This document shows, piece after piece, positions 1-8,580 of a DNA stretch of 64,000 bases. The notes below the pieces were generated by a model, which was not told the DNA's origin, did not search any database, and saw only the letters and a program-made list of their open reading frames with translations. The translations under genes were made by a program, and so were the position numbers. Source of the stretch: Roseiarcus sp963737365 (GTDB taxonomy: Bacteria > Pseudomonadota > Alphaproteobacteria > Rhizobiales > Beijerinckiaceae); assembly GCA_963737365.1 (NCBI GenBank), contig CAVTSD010000001.1, positions 1,736,001 through 1,800,000 of the forward strand, in the 5' to 3' direction. Each line of letters begins with the position of its first letter. The first letter of the stretch is position 1.

Positions 1-1124
1 GTGGGAATGGCGGCCCCTTCTGATATACGCTTGAGTATCCCATCGGCGGCGGCGAGCGCCTCGCCGATCGTCACATCCATATCCAGATAACGATACGATC
101 CCAGCCGACCAACGAAGGTCACACCGGGCGTCGCCATCGCCCGCTCGACGTATTTCTTCAGCATCGCTTCTTCGTCGGTCTGGCGGATCGGATAATAGGG
201 AATGTCGTTCGGGCCGCAGGACCGGCTGAATTCGCGGTATAAGATCGTCCCCTCGATCTGATCCTTCTCCCACGGGGCGAAGTGCTTGTGCTCGGTGATG
301 CGGGTGAACGGGATGGTTTCGTCGCAGTAATTGATGACGGCCGAGCCCTGGTAATCGCCTTTCGCCCGGAACACCTCGAAGTCCAGGGTGCGGTAGCCGA
401 GCCTGCCCGAACCATAGCCGAAATAGCGGTCGATCGGGCCGCTGTAGACCACATGCGCGAAAGGCTCGGTCAAATCCTCGAACCGCGCGCCCAGCCGCAA
501 CTCGAGACGCGGCGTGTCCAGGATCGCAGCGACCAGTTCCGTGTAGCCGCGCTCGGGCATCGCCTGATGGGGGTGGGCGAAGTAGGAATTGTCGAAATTG
601 AAGCGAAGCGGCAGCCGTTTGAGGATCGAGGCGGGCAATCGGGTCGGGTCGAGGCCCCATTGCTTTCGGGTATAGCCGCGGAAGAAGGCCGCGTAGAGTT
701 CCGGCCCGATCATGCTGAGCGCCTGCTCCTCGAAATTCGCAGGCTCCGAGATTTTTTGGGTCTTTGAGGCGACAAAGGCGGCCGCCTCCTTGGGCCCCAT
801 GGCCTTGCGGAAGAACTGGTTGATCGTCAGGAGGTTGACGGGCAGCGAATAAACCAGATCCCCACTGACCGCCTGCACGCGATGCCGGTAGGGGCGCATC
901 ATTCCGAATTGTTGGACATAGGTCCAGACGCGCTCATCGGCGGTGTGGAAGATATGCGGACCGTAGACATGCGTCATGACGCCGGTCTCGGCATCGCGCT
1001 GCGAATGGCAATTGCCGGCCACGTGCGGACGCTCGTCGATGACCAGGACGTCGTGCCCGGCTTGCGCGAGAGCGCGGCCGATGACCGCGCCGCTGAATCC
1101 AGCGCCGACGATGCAATATCTCAT
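1..1124 (-). CDS. glf: UDP-galactopyranose mutase (partial, C-terminus beyond window)
   Basis: This gene runs off the left edge of the window; 374 codons are visible and no stop is reached. It begins at ATG 1124-1122 with MRYCIVGAGFSGAV, an FAD-binding GxGxxG motif, followed by the family motifs GNCHS and YGPHIFHT and, further on, LPVNLLTINQFF and YTRKQWGLDP. The family is a flavoenzyme that interconverts UDP-galactopyranose and UDP-galactofuranose in the cytoplasm, supplying galactofuranose for surface polysaccharide. Usual length is about 370-390 residues, so only a few C-terminal residues should be missing. The neighbouring polysaccharide genes, if any, lie outside the window. Identity is clear from sequence; the role in this strain is inferred. 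Confidence 0.93.
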   Translation of the reverse strand, partial: MRYCIVGAGFSGAVIGRALAQAGHDVLVIDERPHVAGNCHSQRDAETGVMTHVYGPHIFHTADERVWTYVQQFGMMRPYRHRVQAVSGDLVYSLPVNLLTINQFFRKAMGPKEAAAFVASKTQKISEPANFEEQALSMIGPELYAAFFRGYTRKQWGLDPTRLPASILKRLPLRFNFDNSYFAHPHQAMPERGYTELVAAILDTPRLELRLGARFEDLTEPFAHVVYSGPIDRYFGYGSGRLGYRTLDFEVFRAKGDYQGSAVINYCDETIPFTRITEHKHFAPWEKDQIEGTILYREFSRSCGPNDIPYYPIRQTDEEAMLKKYVERAMATPGVTFVGRLGSYRYLDMDVTIGEALAAADGILKRISEGAAIP

Positions 1125-1420
1125 TCCGTCGATGTCCGATTGTTGTTCTGGAGGCGGCCTAGCCATTCTAGCAGGCTGTCGACGGCGTGTCCCGCGCCCA
1201 GGCGGGACGGGCCGCCCCCGACGGGCGATAGGGGGAAGAAAAACAAGCCATTGAAAAGGTCGATGTCCTCATCCAATCCACGCGCCACAGAGGCCTAAGC
1301 CTCGACTTAATTCACAAAATGGCGGTAGAAGCCGGGGCAGGGCTTGCGCTGGCGAGCCCCCCAAACGATGTACTCGGCGGGCCGAAAGGTCGCCTATCCA
1401 GCAAATGGAATCCCCGGCAA

Positions 1421-2047
1421 ATGAAACGCTTCCCCTTTCGCCTGAGCCTGTCGACGCCTCTGATTGCCGCCATGTTCGCCTTTCTCTCGCTCAGCGCGAT
1501 CGCTTCGCCAGCTGAAGCGCAGGCCTCGCGCCGGATCGAGGCCTATTACAACCAGCTCATGCCGACGCTGCGCGCCGCCGGCCAACTCAACGTGCGCGAG
1601 CGCGACCGGCGATTCACGCCCGCCATCACGTCCGCTTTCGACATCGGGACCATGGCGCGGCTGGCGACGGGCCCCGCGTGGAGCACGTTCTCAGGCGCCC
1701 AGCAGGCCGCGGTTCGCGAAGCCTTCGCTCGCTTTCTCGTCGCCGAATACGCCCATCAGGTGAGCGACTATTCGGGAGAAAGCTTCGTCGTTGAACCGCA
1801 GACGAGCGCCGAAGCGCGCGGCGGGGGCGAAATCGTCAGAACCAAGCTGCTCCAGCCCGGCGGCCGAACCGTGCAGATCAACTATCTCGTTCGGGGCGGC
1901 CGCATCATCGACGTCTATCTCAATGGCACGATCAGCGATCTGGCGACCCGCCGTGACGAGTTTGCCTCGATCCTCGCTGGGGGCGGCGGCGCCGACGCCC
2001 TGGTCAAGACATTGCGCGAGCGCACCGAGAGCTTGCTTGCCGGCTAG
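1421..2047 (+). CDS. hpnM: HpnM, MlaC/Ttg2D-family hopanoid-associated periplasmic protein
   Basis: A 208-residue protein starting at ATG 1421. An in-frame upstream start at 1319 would add 34 residues with no signal-peptide character, whereas the 1421 start gives a clean Sec signal peptide (residues 1 to about 30, ending ASPAEAQA). The mature part has the MlaC/Ttg2 fold pattern: a tyrosine/leucine-rich N-terminus, FTPAITSAFDIGTMARLATG, and a conserved C-terminal stretch IDVYLNGTISDLATRRDEFASIL. MlaC proteins carry lipid across the periplasm. Members in hopanoid loci are called HpnM, and the adjacent hpnG and hpnH support that name here. It probably moves or positions hopanoid-related lipid; the substrate is inferred from context. 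hpnG starts 26 bases after its stop. Confidence 0.82.
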   Translation: MKRFPFRLSLSTPLIAAMFAFLSLSAIASPAEAQASRRIEAYYNQLMPTLRAAGQLNVRERDRRFTPAITSAFDIGTMARLATGPAWSTFSGAQQAAVREAFARFLVAEYAHQVSDYSGESFVVEPQTSAEARGGGEIVRTKLLQPGGRTVQINYLVRGGRIIDVYLNGTISDLATRRDEFASILAGGGGADALVKTLRERTESLLAG

Positions 2048-2073
2048 CGCGCGGGGCTGACCGACGCGCCGTC

Positions 2074-2763
2074 TTGCCATCCGCGAACGTCCTGATCGTC
2101 TGCGGATTGAAGCGCGAGGCGGCGATCCTTAGAGGACCGGGGCGCACGACGATCTGTGGCGATGCGCCAACTTTGCGGGCAAGGCTTGCGGAAGCGGCGG
2201 GCCTAAAGCCCTCGCTCGTCATCAGTTGGGGTCTCTGCGGCGGCCTTGATCCGCAGTTTCGTCCTGGCGACCTCATTCTTGGTTCGGAAGTCGTTTCCAG
2301 CGAGGGCGCGGTCAGAACCGACGAGGCCGTGACGGCGTCGCTTGCAAGGCGACTTCGCGACGGGGGCGCGCGCGTTCTCGTGGAGCGCTTCGCCGTTTCC
2401 GACGCGCCAGTGGTGACCGTCGCCGCCAAGGCGGAACTTCGCCGCGAAACAGAAGCGGCCGCGGTTGACTTGGAAAGCCTGATCGCCGGGCAATATGCAC
2501 TGCGATCGGGGGCGCCGTTTGCGATCCTCCGCGCCGTCGCGGATCCCGCCGGACGCAACCTGCCCCCGCTCGCGTCAACAGCCACCGGCCCCGATGGGGG
2601 GATTAAGATTCGAGCGATCGTCGGAGAGCTTATCCGCTCTCCACGACAACTCGCAGGGCTGCGCGCTCTCGCTGCGGAGAGCGGGGCCGCGTTCCGCGCG
2701 CTAAAGCGCTGCCGGAGCCTTCTTCCGGGCCTTTTCCTCGGCCTCGGCGCGGCGGATGTCTGA
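2074..2763 (+). CDS. hpnG: HpnG, adenosylhopane nucleosidase/phosphorylase
   Basis: A 229-residue protein of the nucleoside phosphorylase superfamily. The N-terminus (LIVCGLKREAAIL), the nucleobase pocket region VISWGLCGGLDPQFRPGDLIL, and AVDLESLIAGQYALRSGAPFAILRAVAD are typical of the MTA/SAH nucleosidase-like fold. In hopanoid synthesis HpnG removes adenine from adenosylhopane to give ribosylhopane, the step after HpnH. The start appears to be TTG 2074, because no ATG or GTG lies near the first conserved strand. The last 63 bases run antisense into the 3' end of hpnH, and the reading stays open to TGA 2763. The convergent arrangement with hpnH is odd, since these two genes act sequentially but are transcribed towards each other. 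Confidence 0.85.
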   Translation: MPSANVLIVCGLKREAAILRGPGRTTICGDAPTLRARLAEAAGLKPSLVISWGLCGGLDPQFRPGDLILGSEVVSSEGAVRTDEAVTASLARRLRDGGARVLVERFAVSDAPVVTVAAKAELRRETEAAAVDLESLIAGQYALRSGAPFAILRAVADPAGRNLPPLASTATGPDGGIKIRAIVGELIRSPRQLAGLRALAAESGAAFRALKRCRSLLPGLFLGLGAADV

Positions 2764-3864
2764 CAGCTTCTGGGCGACGTTCTTGTCGAACACGTACTGA
2801 GCCTCGCGCTGGCTCCCCAGCGGGATGTCGGGAGCCATCGGACCCTCAGTCTTGACGCCCATGAGCGCGACACGCGCCGCTTTCCAGGGCTTCGTCACCG
2901 TATCGCGAACGGCTGTCGCCTCGAACCCGCTATGGACCATGCAGTCGGCGCATTTCTCGTAATTGCCCGTGCCGTACGAGTCCCAATCCGTGTCCTCCAT
3001 CAGCTCCTTGAAGGTCTTCGTGTACCCTTCGCCAAGCAGATAGCAGGGCTTCTGCCAGCCAAAGACCGTCCGCGTCGGATTGCCCCAAGGCGTGCAATGA
3101 TAGGTCTGATTGCCGGCGAGGAAGTCGAGGAACATGGTCGATTGATTGAACGCCCATTTGCGGCCCTGATTCCCGCGCTCGAAGATCGACCGGAAGAGCT
3201 GCTTCGTGGCTGAGCGGTTCAGGAAATGCTTCTGGTCCGGGGCGCGCTCGTAGGCGTAACCCGGCGATACGGTGATGCCGTCGACGCCGAGCTCGGTCAC
3301 GGTGTCGAAGAAGGCGGCGACGCGCGCAGGGTCCGCATCGTTGAAGAAGGTGCAGTTGATGGTGACGCGGAAGCCCTTTGCCTTGGCGGTCTTCAGCGCC
3401 TTGACCGCGCGGTCGTAGACGCCCGGCTCGCAGACGGACTTGTCATGCATCTCCTGGTCGCCGTCGAGATGGATCGACCAGGTGAAATAGGGGCTCGGCT
3501 TGTATTGATCGATCTTCTTTTCAAGCAGCAGCGCATTGGTGCAGACGATCGCAAATTTCTTGCGCGCGATGACGCCCTCAACGATCTTCGCCAGGTCTCT
3601 GTGCAGAAGCGGCTCGCCGCCCGCCATGACGACCACCGGCGCGCCGCATTCGTCGACCGAGGCCAACGCGTCTTCCACCGAGATCCGCTTATTGAGAATG
3701 GCGTCGGGATAGTCGATCTTTCCACAGCCGGCGCAAGCGAGGTTGCAGCGAAACAACGGCTCGAGCATCAACACGAGCGGATAGCGCTTACGGCCGGCGA
3801 GATGCTGCCGAACGACATAGGCGCCGACTTTTGCGATCTGTCTTAAGGGTATGCCCACGAGCAA
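2701..3864 (-). CDS. hpnH: HpnH, radical SAM adenosylhopane synthase
   Basis: A 387-residue radical SAM enzyme. The [4Fe-4S] motif CNLACAGC (CxxxCxxC) lies at residues 40-47, preceded by LMLEPLFRC, and GGEPLLHRDL follows in the SAM-binding region. A SPASM-like cysteine pair (NYEKCADCMVHSG) is near residue 300. HpnH couples a 5'-deoxyadenosyl radical to diploptene, forming the C-C bond of adenosylhopane and so starting all C35 hopanoid side chains. It acts at the inner face of the cytoplasmic membrane. ispH lies 41 bases upstream on the same strand, so the two are probably co-transcribed, linking isoprenoid precursor supply to hopanoid extension. Its 3' end overlaps hpnG by 63 bases on the opposite strand. 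Confidence 0.93.
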   Translation of the reverse strand: MLVGIPLRQIAKVGAYVVRQHLAGRKRYPLVLMLEPLFRCNLACAGCGKIDYPDAILNKRISVEDALASVDECGAPVVVMAGGEPLLHRDLAKIVEGVIARKKFAIVCTNALLLEKKIDQYKPSPYFTWSIHLDGDQEMHDKSVCEPGVYDRAVKALKTAKAKGFRVTINCTFFNDADPARVAAFFDTVTELGVDGITVSPGYAYERAPDQKHFLNRSATKQLFRSIFERGNQGRKWAFNQSTMFLDFLAGNQTYHCTPWGNPTRTVFGWQKPCYLLGEGYTKTFKELMEDTDWDSYGTGNYEKCADCMVHSGFEATAVRDTVTKPWKAARVALMGVKTEGPMAPDIPLGSQREAQYVFDKNVAQKLSDIRRAEAEEKARKKAPAAL

Positions 3865-3905
3865 TTCCTAGAAAGCAAACTGGCTAGAAAGACGAAACTC
3901 CGGGG

Positions 3906-4829
3906 TCAATTCCGAAGTTCCGCCGGGAGGCGAAAGCTAACCGTCTCGGCCGGACCGTCAAGGACCGACACTTCGGACGGGGCGAGCGCCGACAAAGCTC
4001 GAACCACCTCTGCAACCACGACCTCGGGCGCGGAGGCCCCCGCGGTTACGCCCACGACCTTGGCGTTGCGGACCCATTGCGGGTCGATTTCGCTGCTGTC
4101 CGCGACAAGGTAGCTTGGAATTCCAACTTCATCCCCGATTTCGCGCAGACGGTTGGAGTTCGAGCTGTTGCGGGCGCCAACGACGATGATGACATCGGCG
4201 AGTTGGCACAATTCGCGCACGGCCGTCTGTCGATTCTGTGTCGCGTAGCAAATATCGCGCACGTCAGGACCCACGACGTCGCTGAAGCGACGACCCAACG
4301 CGGCGATGACGCCCCGCGTGTCGTCGACGCTCAACGTCGTTTGCGTGATGTAGGCGATCGGGGTGTCAAGTCCAATGGGCAGCTTCTCGACATCGTCTTC
4401 GTTTTCGACAAGGTGCACCTCGCCGTCGATCTGCCCGAGCGTTCCTTCGACTTCGGGGTGCCCGGCATGACCGATGAACACCAGCACGCGGCCACGGGCG
4501 ATATAGCCCCGCCCCTGGTTGTGCACCTTGGTCACCAGCGGGCAGGTGGCGTCGATGGTCGGCAGCGACCGCAACCTCGCGTCGTCTTCAACTTCTCTCG
4601 AGACGCCATGGGCGCTGAAGATTGTCATGGCTCCTGCGGGCACGTCCTTCAGAGTCTCAACGAAACGCGCGCCTTTCGCCTTGAGCGACTCGACCACGTG
4701 ACGATTATGGACGATCTCATGGCGCACGTAGACCGGCGCGCCATGCTTGGCCAAGGCCCGCTCGACAATATCAATCGCCCGAACCACGCCAGCGCAAAAC
4801 CCGCGCGGCTGAGCAAGTATGATCTTCAT
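3906..4829 (-). CDS. ispH: 4-hydroxy-3-methylbut-2-enyl diphosphate reductase
   Basis: A 307-residue IspH (LytB). The start is ATG 4829, giving MKIILAQPRGFCAGVVRAI, the canonical IspH N-terminus with the first cluster cysteine at residue 12. An upstream in-frame start would add only a non-conserved 13-residue tail. The other two cluster cysteines are in TIDATCPLVTKVH and VRDICYATQNRQ. It catalyses the last step of the MEP pathway, reducing HMBPP to IPP and DMAPP with a [4Fe-4S] cluster. A GAAGGCGAG stretch precedes the start as a plausible ribosome-binding site. The downstream hpnH suggests precursor flow into hopanoids, although the enzyme serves all isoprenoids. Confidence 0.96.
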   Translation of the reverse strand: MKIILAQPRGFCAGVVRAIDIVERALAKHGAPVYVRHEIVHNRHVVESLKAKGARFVETLKDVPAGAMTIFSAHGVSREVEDDARLRSLPTIDATCPLVTKVHNQGRGYIARGRVLVFIGHAGHPEVEGTLGQIDGEVHLVENEDDVEKLPIGLDTPIAYITQTTLSVDDTRGVIAALGRRFSDVVGPDVRDICYATQNRQTAVRELCQLADVIIVVGARNSSNSNRLREIGDEVGIPSYLVADSSEIDPQWVRNAKVVGVTAGASAPEVVVAEVVRALSALAPSEVSVLDGPAETVSFRLPAELRN

Positions 4830-5051
4830 CCGCTCGCCTTCTCGTCGAAGCCTCGACGGGCTAGCCAACCGTCGATTCGGGCTCGGCCGACCCCCGCGAG
4901 CCTCGTGACGAATTCCGAAGTTGGACCCATACGCCCCAACCTATGGCGAGACAAGACGGGTCAGCGCCCCCTTACGATGTGCGAACGAGAGGCTCAAAGG
5001 TCAAGACGCGGGTTTCAAGAGCGGCCTAAGGCTTCTCCCTTGGTCCTTGCG

Positions 5052-6599
5052 TCACGCCTTCGCGGGCGAGGCTTGAGCCGCCCACTTCCGATTGAGCGCC
5101 AAAACGGCGGCGACGGCCGCGAGGGGGACCAATGTCGCCCATGAGCCGATCACCGCGGTGGTGGTCGCAATCGCCCACAGGATCGAGACCAGATGCTCCA
5201 TCATGCCGACCAGCTTCGATTGTGAGTGACGGCGCAGCACGAGGCCGCGACGCGATGGCGCCTGGCGCCAAAGATTGACCAGTGCGGCCGAGGCGACCGC
5301 TCCGGCGCCGAACAGAAGCGCGCAAAGCCCCGCCCAGGGAGAAGCGAGAGCCAATGCGGCCAGGGGCAACGCCAGGACGATCGCGATCGGCTGTCCGATC
5401 GCGGCGATCTTGGCGCGTTCAATGACAGCGCGCGGCAGAGGGGCGGTGGTGAGAAAGTCCGGCGCGTCCTCGGCCGAGAGCGCGATCCAGGCGAGGGCGC
5501 CGGCGAGCTGGGCCGCGATCACGACCAGGGCCGGCGTGAAGGCGACCCCGACCGTGCCGGTCGGGCCGCCGCCGCGCCAGAGAATGACCGCGAGCGGCGT
5601 CGTATAGGCGGCCTGTAAAAGCAGTTGCGACATGAGCCACGGATCGCGCCAGACGACGCGCCGCTCCTTGATCCGTAAGGCCGCGCTGGCGCTCGCGCCA
5701 AAGCGCGAAGTCCCCCGCGCCGCGGCGCCGGCGTGGGCGGGCGCGCCGGAATTGGCGATCGCGGCGCGCGCGAAGCGCTCGCCGAAGAGCGCGCAGGCGA
5801 GCGCAAAGACTCCGACTCCGAACGCTGTCCAGACGAGCATCGCTTGCGGGTCGCCCGCCGCCGCCCGCACCGGCGCCCATAAGAAGCCGTGCAACTCGCC
5901 CTCGGCGTTTGGATGCGGCGCGACGATCGCGAGGATCGCCGTTCGCATGCCCTCCGGCAGCATGGCGACCACCTGCGCCCCAAGTATGACAGATGCGCCG
6001 ACTGCTGTGGCTCCGATCTGACCGAAAAGACGCGCGCGGCGCGGGCCCGCCGCAAAAAACAGGCCCATCGATAGGATAATTGCGAAGCCCGTTCCCGCGA
6101 GACCCGCCGCGATCAAGGCCGGATAGAGCGCCAGCCAATGCGGATGGCCCCTGAGCGCCGCGACGTTAGCGAGCGGCCCCAACATGAGCCCGACCGACGC
6201 GACGGCCCCGACCGAAATCGACAGCGCACGGGCGGCGAGCAAGGCATGGGCGTCGACCGGCGAAGCGAGGATCAACTCAAGGTCCGATCGCCCAAACAAG
6301 GTCCGGGTGAAGTCCGCTGTCGACTGGCCGATGATCCAGGGAAAAACGATCGCGGCGCCGCCAGCGAGGATCGCGATGACTCGCGCATGACCATCGGGGC
6401 CGTCCTCAACGCCGATAAGCCAGCCGGCGACCGGGTAAGCGGCGATGTGGAGGCCTAAGAACAGGAGCGCGATCAAAGCCGTCAGCCGACCCAGCGACAG
6501 CGAGCCGAAGATCGAGGCAAGGCTGCGCGCGCTCAGGCGCAGATCGTGCAGAACGAAACGAGGAAAAGCGGCCAAAGGCCGAATCGACCCCCGAATCAT
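5052..6599 (-). CDS. ABC-2 type transporter permease
   Basis: A 515-residue polytopic membrane protein with roughly ten to twelve hydrophobic segments, for example LTALIALLFLGLHIAAYPV near residue 38 and several alanine/leucine-rich helices in the last 150 residues. It starts at ATG 6599 and overlaps the stop of the upstream ATPase by four bases (ATGA), so the two are translationally coupled. Together they form an ABC exporter with the ATPase and permease on separate chains. The residue pattern resembles the large putative ABC-2 permeases of proteobacteria. The substrate cannot be told from sequence. A cytoplasmic stretch near residues 285-320 (RGTSRFGASASAALRIKERR) separates two membrane halves. 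Confidence 0.8.
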   Translation of the reverse strand: MIRGSIRPLAAFPRFVLHDLRLSARSLASIFGSLSLGRLTALIALLFLGLHIAAYPVAGWLIGVEDGPDGHARVIAILAGGAAIVFPWIIGQSTADFTRTLFGRSDLELILASPVDAHALLAARALSISVGAVASVGLMLGPLANVAALRGHPHWLALYPALIAAGLAGTGFAIILSMGLFFAAGPRRARLFGQIGATAVGASVILGAQVVAMLPEGMRTAILAIVAPHPNAEGELHGFLWAPVRAAAGDPQAMLVWTAFGVGVFALACALFGERFARAAIANSGAPAHAGAAARGTSRFGASASAALRIKERRVVWRDPWLMSQLLLQAAYTTPLAVILWRGGGPTGTVGVAFTPALVVIAAQLAGALAWIALSAEDAPDFLTTAPLPRAVIERAKIAAIGQPIAIVLALPLAALALASPWAGLCALLFGAGAVASAALVNLWRQAPSRRGLVLRRHSQSKLVGMMEHLVSILWAIATTTAVIGSWATLVPLAAVAAVLALNRKWAAQASPAKA

Positions 6600-7351
6600 G
6601 CGGCGCGTCCGGCCTGAGAGGTCAAATCGAGGAATACCGTCTCAAGCGTCGCCCCGCGCGCCCCGATGGCGCCGCGAAGCTCATCGAGCGTCCCCTCGGC
6701 GATCATCTTGCCGCGCGCGATGATGCCGATTCGGTCGGCGAGCCGCTCCGCGACCTCCAGAATGTGTGTGGTCATGATGATGGTCGCGCCCGCGCGCACG
6801 CGCTCTCGCAGAATGTCTTTGACCTGCCGGGCCGCGCCCGCGTCGAGGCCGGTCAGCGGCTCGTCGAGCATGAGGAGCCGCGGCTCATGGATGAGCGCCC
6901 CCGCAAGCGCCAGCTTCTGCCGCATGCCGCGCGAGAATCCTTCGCAACGATCGCGCCGATTGGGCCACAAACCAAGGCTTTCGAGCAGGTCTTCCGCGAG
7001 TCGCTTGGCGCGGCGCGCCTCGACCGACCATAAGCCGGCGACAAATTCGAGGTATTCGAGCGGATCGAGCTTGTCATACAGCATCGGTTCGTCAGGCAGC
7101 CAGGCGACAATGCGCTTGGCCTCGATCGGCGAGCGGCGGGCGTCGATGCCGAAGATCTCGATGTCGCCCTGATCGGCCGGCAGAAGCCCTGCGACGAGGC
7201 GCAGGGTCGTCGTCTTTCCGGCGCCGTTCGGGCCGAGCAGTGCATAGAATTCGCCCGCCGCGATGGTGAGGTCGAGCCGATCGACCGCCGGCTTCCCGAA
7301 GCTCTTGGAAAGGCCGCGCAGCACAAGGGCGGGAGCGTCGGGGCTGGGCAT
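6596..7351 (-). CDS. ABC transporter ATP-binding protein
   Basis: A 251-residue nucleotide-binding subunit. Walker A is GPNGAGKTT, the signature region is FSRGMRQKLALAGALIHEP (a degenerate LSGGQ as in CcmA/drug-type exporters), Walker B is LLMLDEPLTGLD, and the switch histidine sits in IIMTTHILE. I chose ATG 7351 (MPSPDAPALVLRGLSKSFG); a TTG at 7381 would add ten residues. The stop overlaps the permease start by four bases. Family members of this type power export or membrane-protein assembly. The 130-base gap to the outer-membrane protein gene downstream of its promoter holds no other gene. Confidence 0.88.
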   Translation of the reverse strand: MPSPDAPALVLRGLSKSFGKPAVDRLDLTIAAGEFYALLGPNGAGKTTTLRLVAGLLPADQGDIEIFGIDARRSPIEAKRIVAWLPDEPMLYDKLDPLEYLEFVAGLWSVEARRAKRLAEDLLESLGLWPNRRDRCEGFSRGMRQKLALAGALIHEPRLLMLDEPLTGLDAGAARQVKDILRERVRAGATIIMTTHILEVAERLADRIGIIARGKMIAEGTLDELRGAIGARGATLETVFLDLTSQAGRAA

Positions 7352-7511
7352 GGGAGCAATCTCGGCCGGTGAAGATTGCAACCGAGAGTAGAGGCCGACA
7401 CTTGATCGGGCCTTAAGATCGCCGCTTCAACTTGGAGCGCAGGGCGCAGGCTGGCTGGCCGCGGCGCCGAATGGGCATCCGATGTTGCAACTTTGACGCG
7501 ACGTGAGGCGC

Positions 7512-7547
7512 AAAAAAAGCCGGAGGAAGGTTGCCCTTCCTCCGGCC
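7512..7547 (-). terminator. Rho-independent terminator of the outer-membrane barrel gene
   Basis: A near-perfect hairpin, GCCGGAGGAAGG / CCTTCCTCCGGC with a short TTGC-type loop (7519-7546), is followed on the minus strand by seven T residues (A-run at 7512-7518 on the plus strand). It lies 33 bases past the stop of the barrel gene and is the strongest intrinsic terminator in the window. Confidence 0.92.
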
Positions 7548-7579
7548 AAGATCCTTGGGGTTCTAAGCTTACGTTAAGC

Positions 7580-8407
7580 TTAGAACTTGTAGTTCACGCC
7601 AGCGCGGAAGATCGAGGCGTTGTAGTCGTACTTGGCGCTCACAGACACACCCGGGAAGTTAGTCACCGCCAAGGCGTTTCCGGAGCTGGTCAAATTGCTG
7701 CTGCCCAGATCGGCGTACAGATATTCGCCCTTGATCGTGACGTTGTTGGTGATCGCGTATTCAACACCACCTCCGATCACCCAGCCCACACGCGTGGAAC
7801 TCGGGTTGCCGCTAAAGAGCGAGCCAGTCGTATTGTCGTAGACGCTGAATTGCGAATTGCCGCCGCCGTAAGCGACACCGCCCGTGCCGTAGATCATCAG
7901 ACGATTGTCAGGCGTGACAACGAAGCCGACCCGGCCGCGTGTCGTGCCCAGCCAAGTGAGGCTGGTCTTGCCATTGACGGTCAAGAAGTCACCCGTGAGG
8001 GTGCCTGCGCCGACAAAGGGCGTGCCGACGTTATTGAACGACTTGCTGAGGGTCGAGCCATCGAAATCCGTTTCAACGCCGAGCACGAACGCTCCGGTCT
8101 GCCAGTTGTAGCCGGCCTGACCGCCGCCGAGGAAGCCGGCGCTCTGCGATCCGAGACCGCCCGGGAAGTAGGTGGCCAGCGGGAAGGCGAAGGCTGCAGG
8201 CGCGACAAGCGACGCGCTACGGCTGCCGCTCGGCCAGATGCCGCCGGCGTTCACACCGACATAGAACCCGGTCCAGGTGAAGGGGGGCGGCACGAACACC
8301 GGCGCCGGCGCCTCTTTTCTGGTCGGAAGATCCGCAGCCTGCGCGGCCACTGCCCCGACGGCTGTCAACGCCGCAACTGCGACACCTTTAAGCCAGCGAT
8401 TCATCAT
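7580..8407 (-). CDS. Outer membrane beta-barrel protein (Omp25/Omp31-like)
   Basis: A 275-residue exported protein. It starts at ATG 8407 (or the adjacent ATG 8404) behind a GGAGACG ribosome-binding site. The signal peptide is followed by AQAADLPTRKEAPAP and then WTGFYVGVNAGG, the typical opening of the Omp25/Omp31 family of 8-stranded barrels in Hyphomicrobiales. Alternating aromatic strands continue to a terminal phenylalanine (FRAGVNYKF), the Bam recognition signature. It probably sits in the outer membrane as an abundant structural barrel. It has its own strong terminator, consistent with a monocistronic, highly expressed gene. Confidence 0.88.
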   Translation of the reverse strand: MMNRWLKGVAVAALTAVGAVAAQAADLPTRKEAPAPVFVPPPFTWTGFYVGVNAGGIWPSGSRSASLVAPAAFAFPLATYFPGGLGSQSAGFLGGGQAGYNWQTGAFVLGVETDFDGSTLSKSFNNVGTPFVGAGTLTGDFLTVNGKTSLTWLGTTRGRVGFVVTPDNRLMIYGTGGVAYGGGNSQFSVYDNTTGSLFSGNPSSTRVGWVIGGGVEYAITNNVTIKGEYLYADLGSSNLTSSGNALAVTNFPGVSVSAKYDYNASIFRAGVNYKF

Positions 8408-8544
8408 TTTATTCGTCTCCGTTTTCTGGCGCGACGCCGTACGCAACACGCGTCACCCCGCCGCCAATAACAATGACGGGACTATAGGATTCGCAGCCAT
8501 ACGAGTTTATCGCACATTTGCCGTCTACAGGTGTTTGTCGCCCA

Positions 8545-8564
8545 ATGTGGCAAAAGCGCCACAT
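8545..8564. repeat. Perfect inverted repeat between DUF1614 gene and barrel gene
   Basis: ATGTGGC (8545-8551) and GCCACAT (8558-8564) form a perfect 7-bp inverted repeat with a 6-base spacer. It lies 16 bases past the DUF1614 stop and 138 bases ahead of the barrel gene start. There is no T-run on either side, so it could be a weak terminator stem or a protein-binding site ahead of the barrel gene. I cannot choose between these. Confidence 0.4.
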
Positions 8565-8580
8565 CTTGGTAACGACTTGT

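Noticed and set aside
1125..1420. Possible extra N-terminal coding for hpnM from 1319
   Set aside because: The added 34 residues would precede the signal peptide and have no conserved character. ATG 1421 gives a normal exported MlaC-type protein; the rest of the gap shows nothing.
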